NCBI RefSeq assembly: GCF_026343335.1
Contig: NZ_JAPELX010000001.1
Location: 8,184,001 to 8,248,000, forward strand
Direction: 5' to 3'
Length of the DNA: 64,000 bases
From: Streptomyces sp. NBC_00078
Lineage (GTDB): Bacteria > Actinomycetota > Actinomycetes > Streptomycetales > Streptomycetaceae
Part shown: piece after piece, positions 25,788 to 33,343 of the stretch
How positions within the stretch are numbered: the stretch's first letter is position 1
Layout of the letters: every line of letters begins with the position of its first letter
Notes under the pieces: generated by a model
The model's database searches: none
Seen by the model: only the letters and a program-made list of their open reading frames with translations
What the model was told of the DNA's origin: nothing
Program-made: the position numbers and the translations under genes

Positions 25788-25901
25788 CCCGACAAGCGGC
25801 GCCGCTACACCCAGGCAGCGAATGGCCAGGGCAAGTTCCCCCAAGGCATCACGACCCACACCGTCTCCCGTTCCCCGCCCCCAGCGAAAGAGGAATGTGT
25901 G

Positions 25902-28595
25902 ATGCGACAACACCATCCGCCGCAGCGCCGCCGACACCCGGCGTTGTGGTGCGTGGCCGCCGTGGCGCTGCTGACCGGCGCCGTGGGAACACAGCCGGCC
26001 ACGGCGGCCGCCCCTCGACCCGCGGCGGCCGTTGCCACCTCGCCGGCCTCCGGCACCGACGGCGTCACCGCTGGCAACGCCGCGATCGCCTCGGCCGACC
26101 TGGCCGGCACGTGGGGGTTCACCCCGGCGGGCCGGTCGGCGACGTCGATCACGGTGCCGGGCGGCGGCTGGTACAAGCAGGGCTTCACCGATGTGAACGA
26201 GGCGGTGTACTCCCGCACCATCACCGTGCCGGACTCCGGGCAGCCGCAGTCCACGTGGATCGAGTTCGGCGCGGTCAACCACCAGGCGACCCTGTCGGTC
26301 GACGGGCGGACGGTGGCGACCAGGACCACCGCCTTCACGCCGTCGAACTTCGACATCAGCGCGTACGCGGCACCGGGTACCACGCACACCATCACGGTCG
26401 ATGTGAAGGGCAGGGGCGCCCTGAAGAACCCCGCGAACGGCAGGTATTTGGTTCCCGACGCGGCCGACTGGGCCGAGGCCGTACCGCAGGGGATCTTCCG
26501 TTCGGCGTTCCTGCGCGTGTATCCGGCGGTGTATGTCAGCGACACGTTCGTCCGCACGTCGGTGGCCAATCAGACCCTCACCTACGACGCGTCGGTGACC
26601 AACACCTCCGGCGCCGCGCGGACGGTGACGCTGACCGGTTCGCTCGCATCGGACAACGCCACATCGTTCAACTACCCGGCGCTGCCGAGCAGCACGGTGA
26701 CCGTGGCCGCCCACTCGACCGTCAAGGTGACGGTCGGGCCGGTGGCGTGGAACCTGGGCTCCTCCTCGTACTGGTGGCCCAACGTCCCCTACCGGCAGGG
26801 GTATCGCGCCCAACTGCACCGTCTGACGGTCCACACGGCGACCGACGACGGCCGCACCAGCGACGCGACCTACCGCTTCGGATTCCGGGAGAGCAGCCAG
26901 AACGGCGAGTACTACCACCTCAACGGCGTGCGCGTGAACTTCCGCGGCGACAACCTCCAGGGCGCGGACTACGACCGCATCAACAACGGCGGCAAGGGCG
27001 ACGCCTACGACACCCTGCCCGGCTTCCTCGCGCCCTCCTCGGGCAACGGCGGCTGGCCGCAGGCGGTCGACAACTACCAGCGGCTGAACTACAACGTGGT
27101 CCGCATTCATCAGGAGCCGGCCAGCCCCTACATGCTCGACGTGGCCGACGAGATGGGCCTGATGATCATCGACGAGACCGGCATCCGCGGCTCCAACAGC
27201 CTTCAGGACTTCGTCGCCGGGCACGACAACATGGTCGACCACGCCCGCGCGCTGACCCTGCGTGACCGCAACCACCCGGCGATCATCCGCTGGAGCCAGA
27301 GCAACGAGCCCGGCAGCAGCGGTATGGACTCGGAGCAGTTCGAGAAGGACCTGTACGCGGCGATGAACGGCAACGACGGCACCCGGCCGGTCAGCGTCGA
27401 CGCGTGGGTCGGCGCCCCGGCCAACCCCTACCCCACCATGACATACGCCAACTTCGATGTCTTCGGGCACTACTTGGACGGCTTCGGCACCTACGGCGAG
27501 AAGGTCGTGTCGGTGCCCGGCCGGCCCGACGGCGAGGGCGAGTACATCTGGCCGAAGTGCAACACCAAGCAGGGCTTCGAGTGGTTCGCCACCACGATGG
27601 TTGCCAAGCGCGGCAAGGACGCCAGCGACTTGCGCCCCTACACCCTGCTGTCCGCCTGGGCGGGCGTCATACCCGGCGTCCGCACCACCGACTTCACCCC
27701 CGAAGAGGGCGGCCATCCCGTCTACGGCGCCGACAACCTCTCCGACCCGTGGAGCAATCCGCAGATCCAGCGGGTGCAGGCCGCGTTCAACCCGGTCGCC
27801 GCGATCGACCTGCCCTACTGGTCGGCCTCCGGTGTGTCGGACTCCAACGGCGCCTTCCCCCTGCCGCAGGCCGTGCCCGGCTACTCCGCCAACACCACGG
27901 TGAACCGCACCATCACCGTCTTCAACGACGACTTCGCCAATTCCGCCGTGGACTTCACCTGGAGCGCCCACCTCGACAGCCCCGGCGGCACGGTGATCGG
28001 GTCCGGCAGCACGACCCTCACAGTCCCGCTGGGTTCGCGGGTGACCCAGCCGGTGTCCTTCACCACCCCGGCCTCCGGCTCGCGGGTGTACCTCGTCCTG
28101 TCGACCGGCAAGTCCGGCACGCCCACGTTCAGCGACGCGGTCGAGTACTTCACGTTGAGCGGCGGCGGGAGCACCGGTCCCGCACCAGGCACCTACCGCA
28201 TCGTCAACCGCAACAGCGGCAAACCGCTCGCCATCACCGGCAACTCCACCGCCGACGGCGCCAAGGCCGTCCAGCAGACCGGGAACGCGACCTGGACCCT
28301 CAGTTCCGCCCAGGACGGCGCCTACACCCTGCGCTACACCGCGAGCGGCAAAATGCTCGACGTCAACGGCTCCTCCACCACGGCCGGACTGCAGTTGCAG
28401 CAGTGGTCCGCCAACGGCGGCACGAACCAGCAGTGGTACCTCCGGCACACCGGTGACGGGTACTACACCATCGTCAGCCGCGCCAGCAGCCTGGCCGCCG
28501 ATGTGTACGGCCAGTCGAAGAACGACGGAGCCGCCATCGTTCAGTGGACCGCCAACAACGGCGCCAACCAGCAATGGCAGCTGACACCGGCCTGA
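25902..28595 (+). CDS. Secreted GH2-family glycoside hydrolase with ricin CBM13
   Basis: 897 residues with a signal peptide (cleavage near residue 36, TAAAPR). An N-terminal jelly-roll domain (GTWGFTPAGRS, VPGGGWYKQGF), an immunoglobulin-like domain and a TIM barrel follow, with RWSQSNEPG (acid/base Glu near residue 468) and the EGEYIWPK segment near 545 as candidate nucleophile region. These are the features of beta-galactosidase/mannosidase/glucuronidase relatives. Residues 770-897 form a ricin-type trefoil (QQW repeats). It would trim plant polysaccharide side chains outside the cell. It lies 114 bp after the cutinase-like gene and probably shares its regulation. ATG 25902 follows AGAGGA. 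Confidence 0.88.
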   Translation: MRQHHPPQRRRHPALWCVAAVALLTGAVGTQPATAAAPRPAAAVATSPASGTDGVTAGNAAIASADLAGTWGFTPAGRSATSITVPGGGWYKQGFTDVNEAVYSRTITVPDSGQPQSTWIEFGAVNHQATLSVDGRTVATRTTAFTPSNFDISAYAAPGTTHTITVDVKGRGALKNPANGRYLVPDAADWAEAVPQGIFRSAFLRVYPAVYVSDTFVRTSVANQTLTYDASVTNTSGAARTVTLTGSLASDNATSFNYPALPSSTVTVAAHSTVKVTVGPVAWNLGSSSYWWPNVPYRQGYRAQLHRLTVHTATDDGRTSDATYRFGFRESSQNGEYYHLNGVRVNFRGDNLQGADYDRINNGGKGDAYDTLPGFLAPSSGNGGWPQAVDNYQRLNYNVVRIHQEPASPYMLDVADEMGLMIIDETGIRGSNSLQDFVAGHDNMVDHARALTLRDRNHPAIIRWSQSNEPGSSGMDSEQFEKDLYAAMNGNDGTRPVSVDAWVGAPANPYPTMTYANFDVFGHYLDGFGTYGEKVVSVPGRPDGEGEYIWPKCNTKQGFEWFATTMVAKRGKDASDLRPYTLLSAWAGVIPGVRTTDFTPEEGGHPVYGADNLSDPWSNPQIQRVQAAFNPVAAIDLPYWSASGVSDSNGAFPLPQAVPGYSANTTVNRTITVFNDDFANSAVDFTWSAHLDSPGGTVIGSGSTTLTVPLGSRVTQPVSFTTPASGSRVYLVLSTGKSGTPTFSDAVEYFTLSGGGSTGPAPGTYRIVNRNSGKPLAITGNSTADGAKAVQQTGNATWTLSSAQDGAYTLRYTASGKMLDVNGSSTTAGLQLQQWSANGGTNQQWYLRHTGDGYYTIVSRASSLAADVYGQSKNDGAAIVQWTANNGANQQWQLTPA

Positions 28596-28613
28596 GCCGG
28601 CGGCCCGTCTGTC

Positions 28614-28647
28614 GGATGTGCCGCCACCTCCCCGTGGCGGCACATCC
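28614..28647 (+). terminator. Terminator behind the GH2 gene
   Basis: GGATGTGCCGCCAC (28614-28627) pairs perfectly with 28634-28647 across a 6-nt loop, 18 bp after the stop codon. Confidence 0.75.
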
Positions 28648-29116
28648 GGGGCGTGCGGACATCCCAGGGGGGCACACAGGGGACGCCACTGCTTCGTCCG
28701 TCACCCGGCTCCGGCCCGGATGACGGCCCCCGGCCCGCGCGGGGGAGATCCGCCGCGTGCGGGGACGGCTATGGTGGCGGTGAGCCGAAGACCGCTGATA
28801 CGGGCGGCCGGCCGCCGGAACGGCGGCGAACGCTCGGGGCCCCGGGGAGAGTGACGCCGAGGACGCGCTGCCGGCCTTCGGGAAGGCGGCTGTGGCTGAC
28901 CACGCGGCGGAAGGTCCGGCGGACGGGAGTCCCCCGGGCGGCGATCCCTCCCGGCCGGTCACGATCGCGTACATCGCCGAATCGGCGAACGTCTCGGTCC
29001 CGCGGCTCGTTCGCGCAGATCGGCAGCGTTGAGGTAATCGAGGTCGGCCGTGGTGTCGAACCTGATCTTCGCGAGTTTCCTGCGCAGCATATCGCCTTTG
29101 GTCTTGACCTTGGGGT
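28648..29116. other. Degenerate region with a LacI-like helix-turn-helix scrap
   Basis: No intact gene. Forward reading at about 28957-29029 gives PVTIAYIAESANVSVPRLVR before a stop, which looks like a decayed LacI DNA-binding helix. On the reverse strand, 28990-29150 reads PKVKTKGDMLRRKLAKIRFD and continues for about 20 codons, plausibly the end of some lost gene. The stretch lies between the GH2 terminator and the IS remnant. Confidence 0.35.
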
Positions 29117-29710
29117 GCCGGGTTTCGGCCGATCTCGAAGAAGGCGTGGACACCGGCCTACGACGCCGACGGCACCGAGCGGCCCGGCGCCTGGGTCGCA
29201 GAGATCACCGACATCCCCGACCTGAGCACGTGGCCCAAGAGCATGCGGCTGGTCATCCGCAAGGAACGGTCGTACCCCGGCGCCCAGTTGCGCTTCACCG
29301 ACCTCGACGGACTACGGCTCACCTGCTTCGCGACCAATACGAAAGGCGGCCAGCTCGCCGACCTGGAGCTGCGTCACCGACGGCGGGCCCGCTGCGAGGA
29401 CCGCATCCGAAACGCCCGCGCCACCGGACTGCGCAACTTGCCCCTGCACGACACCGCCCAGAACCGGATCTGGCTGGAGATCGTCCAGATCGCACTCGAC
29501 CTCCTCGCCTGGATGCCGATGCTCGCCCTGATTGCAGAAACCCGCCGCTGGGAACCCAAACGGCTTCGCCTGCGGCTGTTCTCCGCCGCCGCCCAGCTGG
29601 TCACCACCACCGGCCACCGCCGCCAGCTCCGATTCACCGCCCGATGGCCTTGGACGGATGTGATCACCCGCGCGATCCAGCGACTCGCAGCCCTCCCCAA
29701 CCCCGGCTGA
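29117..29710 (+). pseudogene. IS1380-family transposase, C-terminal remnant
   Basis: About 195 codons in one frame read ISKKAWTPAYDADGTERPGA, WVAEITDIPDLSTWPKSMRL, then RFTDLDGLRLTCFATNTKGG and NLPLHDTAQNRIWLEIVQIA to WPWTDVITRAIQRLAALPNP. This is the C-terminal half of the DDE transposase of actinobacterial IS1380-like elements. The N-terminal half, including part of the catalytic domain, is gone. The element's 3' end follows at 29801-29886. Confidence 0.8.
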
Positions 29711-29800
29711 CCAGCGACTTCACAATCCCGACGAACCACAGCAACATCCCGGAGCCGTGGAACCCGGCGCCCACCCGACGCGACAGCCGGGCTACCGACC

Positions 29801-29886
29801 TGCCCCAGCCCACAAAATTCCCCACCCCGCAAGCACAGAGCCCCCGTCAGCGAACGGACAAGGACTCATGAACGATCGAGGCTAAC
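29801..29886 (+). repeat. IS1380 3' end, copy 1
   Basis: About 86 bp (TGCCCCAGCC to GAGGCTAAC) that recur nearly unchanged at 32094-32180. Only a handful of substitutions and one base length difference separate the copies. It follows the transposase remnant at the position of the right end of the insertion sequence. Confidence 0.85.
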
Positions 29887-29904
29887 AACTTACGGAGGTG
29901 CCTC

Positions 29905-30121
29905 ATGAGCTACGACCACTGAGAATGAGCCGGTGGATGGGCCCGGCAGCGGCCGGGTCCATCCACGCCGGGGAATCAAGGGCGGTAACTCGAACACTCT
30001 TCGTACGTGCAGTCTCTGCGGGGCGAATTCCAGGAAGCCAGGAAGACAAGCAACCTCTGTTCATGAGTGGCCGGGACTATCAACTGCAGTGAAAAAAGTG
30101 GACATTGATGTTGTAGCCTAG
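29905..30121 (+). other. Spacer with truncated start and a small unassigned ORF
   Basis: Directly after the IS end, a good GGAGG site precedes a five-codon frame (ATG 29905, TGA 29920), probably the stump of an interrupted gene or a minigene. A 62-codon frame at 29933-30121 contains KGGNSNTLRTCSLCGANSRK and ends 1 bp before an ATG upstream of the MFS gene. Its coding status is uncertain. Base composition here is visibly less G/C rich than flanking genes. Confidence 0.3.
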
Positions 30122-30167
30122 GATGTCTCTTCGCCGGGCTACATACGTGTCAAAGCAGGGTGTGGGA

Positions 30168-31414
30168 ATGAGTCTGAAAACCGAAGCCACAGCAGACGAT
30201 CCAGACCAGGGGGTGGATGTCACCAGCCCCTTCAATCTGCCGGCATTCCGATGGTTCTTCACGGGACGGCTTGTCTCGCTGCTCGGCAGCTCGATGACCC
30301 CGGTGGCGCTGTCCCTCGCGGTACTAAATGCGTCGAACAGTGCAGGCGACATGGGTGCGGTGCTCACCGCAAATACTATTCCCCTCATCGTCTTAACGCT
30401 GGCAGGCGGAGTGATAGGGGACCGGTTCTCGCGCCGACTCGTACTTCTGCTGTCGAATCTAGGTGCCGGGCTGACGCAGGCTGTTGTTGCTTTCCTCTTG
30501 ATCTCCGGGAACTATCATCTCGGTTCATTGATTCTACTGGAAGCCCTTAACGGAACAATGGCGGCTTTCACGAATCCGGCGCTGCGTGGCATCGTCCCGG
30601 ACATTGTGCCCAAGCCGCAGATTCAGCGCGCGAATTCAGTGCTGGGATCGGCCAAGAACGCGGCAAAGGTACTGGGCCCGACCGTTGCGGCCACCCTTGT
30701 GGCGACCACGAATGGCGGGTGGGCCATCTCCGTCGACGCCGCCACTTACTTCGTCGCCGCGGTCTGCATGTTCCGGCTCAAGATGACCGGCCGGACGCCG
30801 CCCCGGAAGGCCAGCGCCTTCGTTGCCCTCCGTGAAGGCTGGACGGAATTCCGGTCGCGGACCTGGGTCTGGACGATCGTCGCCTCGTTCGGCGTCGCCA
30901 ACTACATTCAGGTCGGCATCTGGACGGTCCTGGGACCGCTGATCGCGAAGGAGCGGATCGGCGAGACCTCCTGGGGCCTGGTGCTCAGCGTCAGAGCGGT
31001 CGGCATCCTGCTCATTGCGGTGGTGATGTACCGCATCACCCTTAGGCGGCTCCTGCCCGTGGCGCAGGTGTGCGCGAGCCTGGTAGGCCTTCCGCTGATC
31101 GCCCTGGGGCTTGTCGCGAACGCGTACTGGTTGGCAGCCGCCGCGTTCCTGGCCGGACTGAGTTTTGGTCTTTACAGCATCGCCTGGGAGACCACGCTTC
31201 AGGAGAACATTCCCCGGAACATGCTTTCCCGGATCTCGTCGTACGACAATCTCGGGTCTTTCCTCGGCGTTCCGGCGGGGCAGCTGTCGGCCGCTCCCAT
31301 GGCGAGTGCCTTCGGGCGTCCCGTGTCGCACTCATCGGCGGATTCCTCTGGATCGCCCTCACGCTCTGCCCGCTCGCCGTTCCTTCCGTACGGGGCATGC
31401 GGCACGTGACTTGA
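30168..31414 (+). pseudogene. MFS exporter, frameshifted near the C-terminus
   Basis: The frame from ATG 30168 encodes an MFS protein of the enterobactin-exporter/DHA3-like type (FRWFFTGRLVSLLGSSMTPV, GGVIGDRFSRRLVLLLSNLG, about 12 helices). Near 31318 one base appears to be missing. The open frame then runs into a hydrophilic tail ending at 31409, while the expected last helix (SRVALIGGFLWIALTLCPLA) continues in another frame to 31414. Ten helices remain intact, so residual function is possible. A TTA leucine codon at 30393 would make it bldA-dependent. Lower G/C and flanking IS ends point to acquisition. Confidence 0.72.
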
Positions 31415-31498
31415 GGAAAACATCCGGACGAAGTTTCTTTCCGGCCGGTCGCTCCCGCAGCGCTCCCCTGTCCGTTCTCCTCAACAGGCCGACAGCGC

Positions 31499-32179
31499 GT
31501 GAAGAATTCGCTGTCCTCATCCTCGGAGGCTACCGTTTCACGCGTCCTGCTGACTGGCGTCGAACCCTTCGGCCGAAACTACATGAATTCCGCTTGGGGG
31601 GCATGTCGGCTCGTGGCCGAATCTCCGCCGGAGGACATGCAGTTGGAGGTGGTCCTGCTGCCTTGTGCATTCGGAGATTCCATAGCCGAACTCCGGAAGA
31701 AAATCCTCCGCGTAGAGCCGGAGTTGGTCATTTCCACGGGCCAGGGTGGCAGCCGCCCCGACGTCACCATCGAGCGCGTCGCGATCAACCTCAACGATGC
31801 CGAGGGTGCGGACAACAATGGCAATCAACCCATCGACGAACCCATCGTCGCCGACGGGCCCGCAGCATACTTCTCCTCGATACCGGTCAAGGCTTGTACC
31901 GAAGCCCTGCTGAAAGCCGGAATACCCGCATCTGTCTCCCATACGGCCGGCACCTTCCTCCGTAACCACATCGCCTTCGGTCTGGCCCACCTCATCGCCA
32001 CCGAATTCTCGGACAGGCGAGGAACGGCACGCCGGACTACTTCCGCGACCGCCGGGAGAGCCAGCGCAAAGGACTCGATCGCGTGCCACGGGATGCCCCC
32101 AGCCGACGAAATTCCCCACCCCGCAAGCACAGAGCCCCCGTCAGCGAACGGACATGGACTCATGAACGATCGAGGTTAG
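31499..32179 (+). pseudogene. Pyroglutamyl-peptidase I relative, truncated by an IS end
   Basis: Residues 12-170 follow the peptidase C15 fold: VLLTGVEPFGRNYMNSAW, STGQGGSRPDVTIERVAINL with the Glu of the triad, and SHTAGTFLRNHIAFGLAHLI. In active enzymes the last motif carries the nucleophile Cys before Asn-His (usually VCNH); here that position is Arg. The C-terminal segment with the catalytic His is missing: homology stops near 32010 and the frame runs into IS1380 3'-end sequence to 32179. It starts at GTG 31499 with no good ribosome site. It is either a dead gene or a non-catalytic derivative, which is less likely given the truncation. Confidence 0.75.
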
Positions 32180-32180
32180 C
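32094..32180 (+). repeat. IS1380 3' end, copy 2
   Basis: Second copy of the 86-bp sequence at 29801, in the same orientation. Here it is fused to the truncated peptidase gene without any transposase sequence. The copies bracket about 2.2 kb. Confidence 0.85.
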
Positions 32181-32229
32181 GCCGCCAGGGCTCGGTCCAT
32201 CGCGGCGTTGAACTCTTCCGGCGTCAGTG

Positions 32230-32491
32230 GCAGTCGGGCCCGTCCGGCCAGCGCCTCTACCGGCAGGACGCCGTCACTCTGGTGCGCTTTTTCCAGCAGA
32301 TGTTCGCCGCCGGCCTGACCAGCCGAAGGATCACTGAACTCCTTCCGTGCTGGGACTCCGGGCACACCGACGCCGAGCAACGAGCCATGCTGCGCACCGA
32401 ACGCGACCGCATCCAGGCCAAGGTCGACGACCTGCAGGCCGCCTTGGACCGCCTCGACGAGGTCATCGCGATCACGGACACGCACCCGTAG
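32230..32491 (+). pseudogene. MerR-family regulator, C-terminal fragment
   Basis: The frame reads SGQRLYRQDAVTLVRFFQQM, FAAGLTSRRITELLPCWDSG, then a coiled dimerisation helix (ERDRIQAKVDDLQAALDRLD) to the stop at 32491. This is the second wing and dimerisation part of a MerR protein. The first DNA-binding helices are missing. Only 87 codons remain and no start is appropriate. The lost part may have been removed by the IS event just upstream. Confidence 0.7.
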
Positions 32492-32606
32492 GCGCGGTCA
32501 AGGTATGCCGCGAGGTCGTTGCGCCGCTTGACTTCTGCGGCCGTCAGCGGCCGATGAGGGTTTGCCTGCAACACGGTGACAGTGTTCGTCCCCACGTGCC
32601 GCACCT

Positions 32607-32690
32607 AGCAATGGCGGTCGTCGCCGTAGAGGGCTTCGAAACCCTCTCGGTTGAGCACGGTGTTCAGTTGCTCCCACGCATGTGGCCGAT
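32607..32690 (-). pseudogene. Short C-terminal fragment of an unidentified gene
   Basis: On the reverse strand about 26 codons read HAWEQLNTVLNREGFEALYG then DDRHC and stop. It looks like the tail of a lost coding sequence wedged between two other fragments. I do not recognise the family. Confidence 0.3.
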
Positions 32691-32699
32691 CCGGCCCCT

Positions 32700-33014
32700 C
32701 ACTCAACGCTCGACACGATCGGCGGCGACACCGCCGGGCGGTCGCTCGAAGTGCTCCGCCCGGGCGGGCGCCTGGTGACGGCGGTCGCCGAGGAGGATTC
32801 GGAGCTCGTTGCCAGGTTCGAGGCGGCCGGCATGCGCTTCAGCGGCATCGCAGTCGACCCCGACCCGGTCGCCCTGCGAGCTCTGGTCGAACTCGTCGAA
32901 CAAGGCAGGCTCCGGGTCCACGTGCAGGAGTCGTTCCCGTTCGAGCGCGTCGTCGACGCGCACCGGCTGCTCGACGACGGTCACCTCCGGGGCAAGCTCG
33001 TCCTCACCGTCTGA
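32700..33014 (+). pseudogene. Zinc-free quinone oxidoreductase, C-terminal fragment
   Basis: About 100 codons encode the last third of an MDR/quinone-oxidoreductase: LDTIGGDTAGRSLEVLRPGG, RLVTAVAEEDSELVARFEAA, and the C-terminal SFPFERVVDAHRLLDDGHLR-GKLVLTV. The catalytic N-terminal domain and cofactor loop are missing. Together with the MerR fragment it looks like the remains of a MerR-controlled oxidoreductase unit. Confidence 0.75.
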
Positions 33015-33233
33015 TCTTCGTCTGATCCCGCCGTGGGGCCTCGCGTGAGCCAGGCCCACGGAGACCCGTACGTCATGAAAGCTGCACGTCAGGTGGCGTT
33101 GGTGCGCGCCTGCACTCCGCCCTCGCCTTGCCGGCCGACGGCCTCGGTCTCGTCCTGACGCAGACCCTTCGGCAACAACCCGTCTCCTGGGGCGGTCACA
33201 CCGCATCGGCTCCGGTCTCGCGCCGGCCACGAG

Positions 33234-33299
33234 ATAGTAGGGCGTCCTAGTATCTGTGCTCCTCCTCACACTGCCAAAAATACTTGGACGTCCTACTAT
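33234..33299. promoter_or_regulatory. Twin 20-bp operators upstream of icmF
   Basis: ATAGTAGGGCGTCCTAGTAT (33234-33253) and ATACTTGGACGTCCTACTAT (33280-33299) are imperfect palindromes and near reverse complements of each other (18 of 20 positions). Their centres are 46 bp apart. The consensus TAGTAGGACGTCCWAGTA resembles TetR-type operators. No intact regulator gene is adjacent on the upstream side. Confidence 0.7.
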
Positions 33300-33343
33300 T
33301 TTTCCAAGAGTGCACTCCGATCTGTACCTGGGAAGGCCCCGCC

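Noticed and set aside
25347..28643. 1098-codon reverse-strand open frame opposite the GH2 gene
   Set aside because: It is the antisense shadow of a clearly recognisable secreted GH2 enzyme in G/C-rich sequence and has Val/Gly/Arg-rich composition without domains.
33284..33343. Upstream ATG for icmF
   Set aside because: It lies inside the second operator and adds residues unlike the family start; GTG 33344 has a GGAAGG site.
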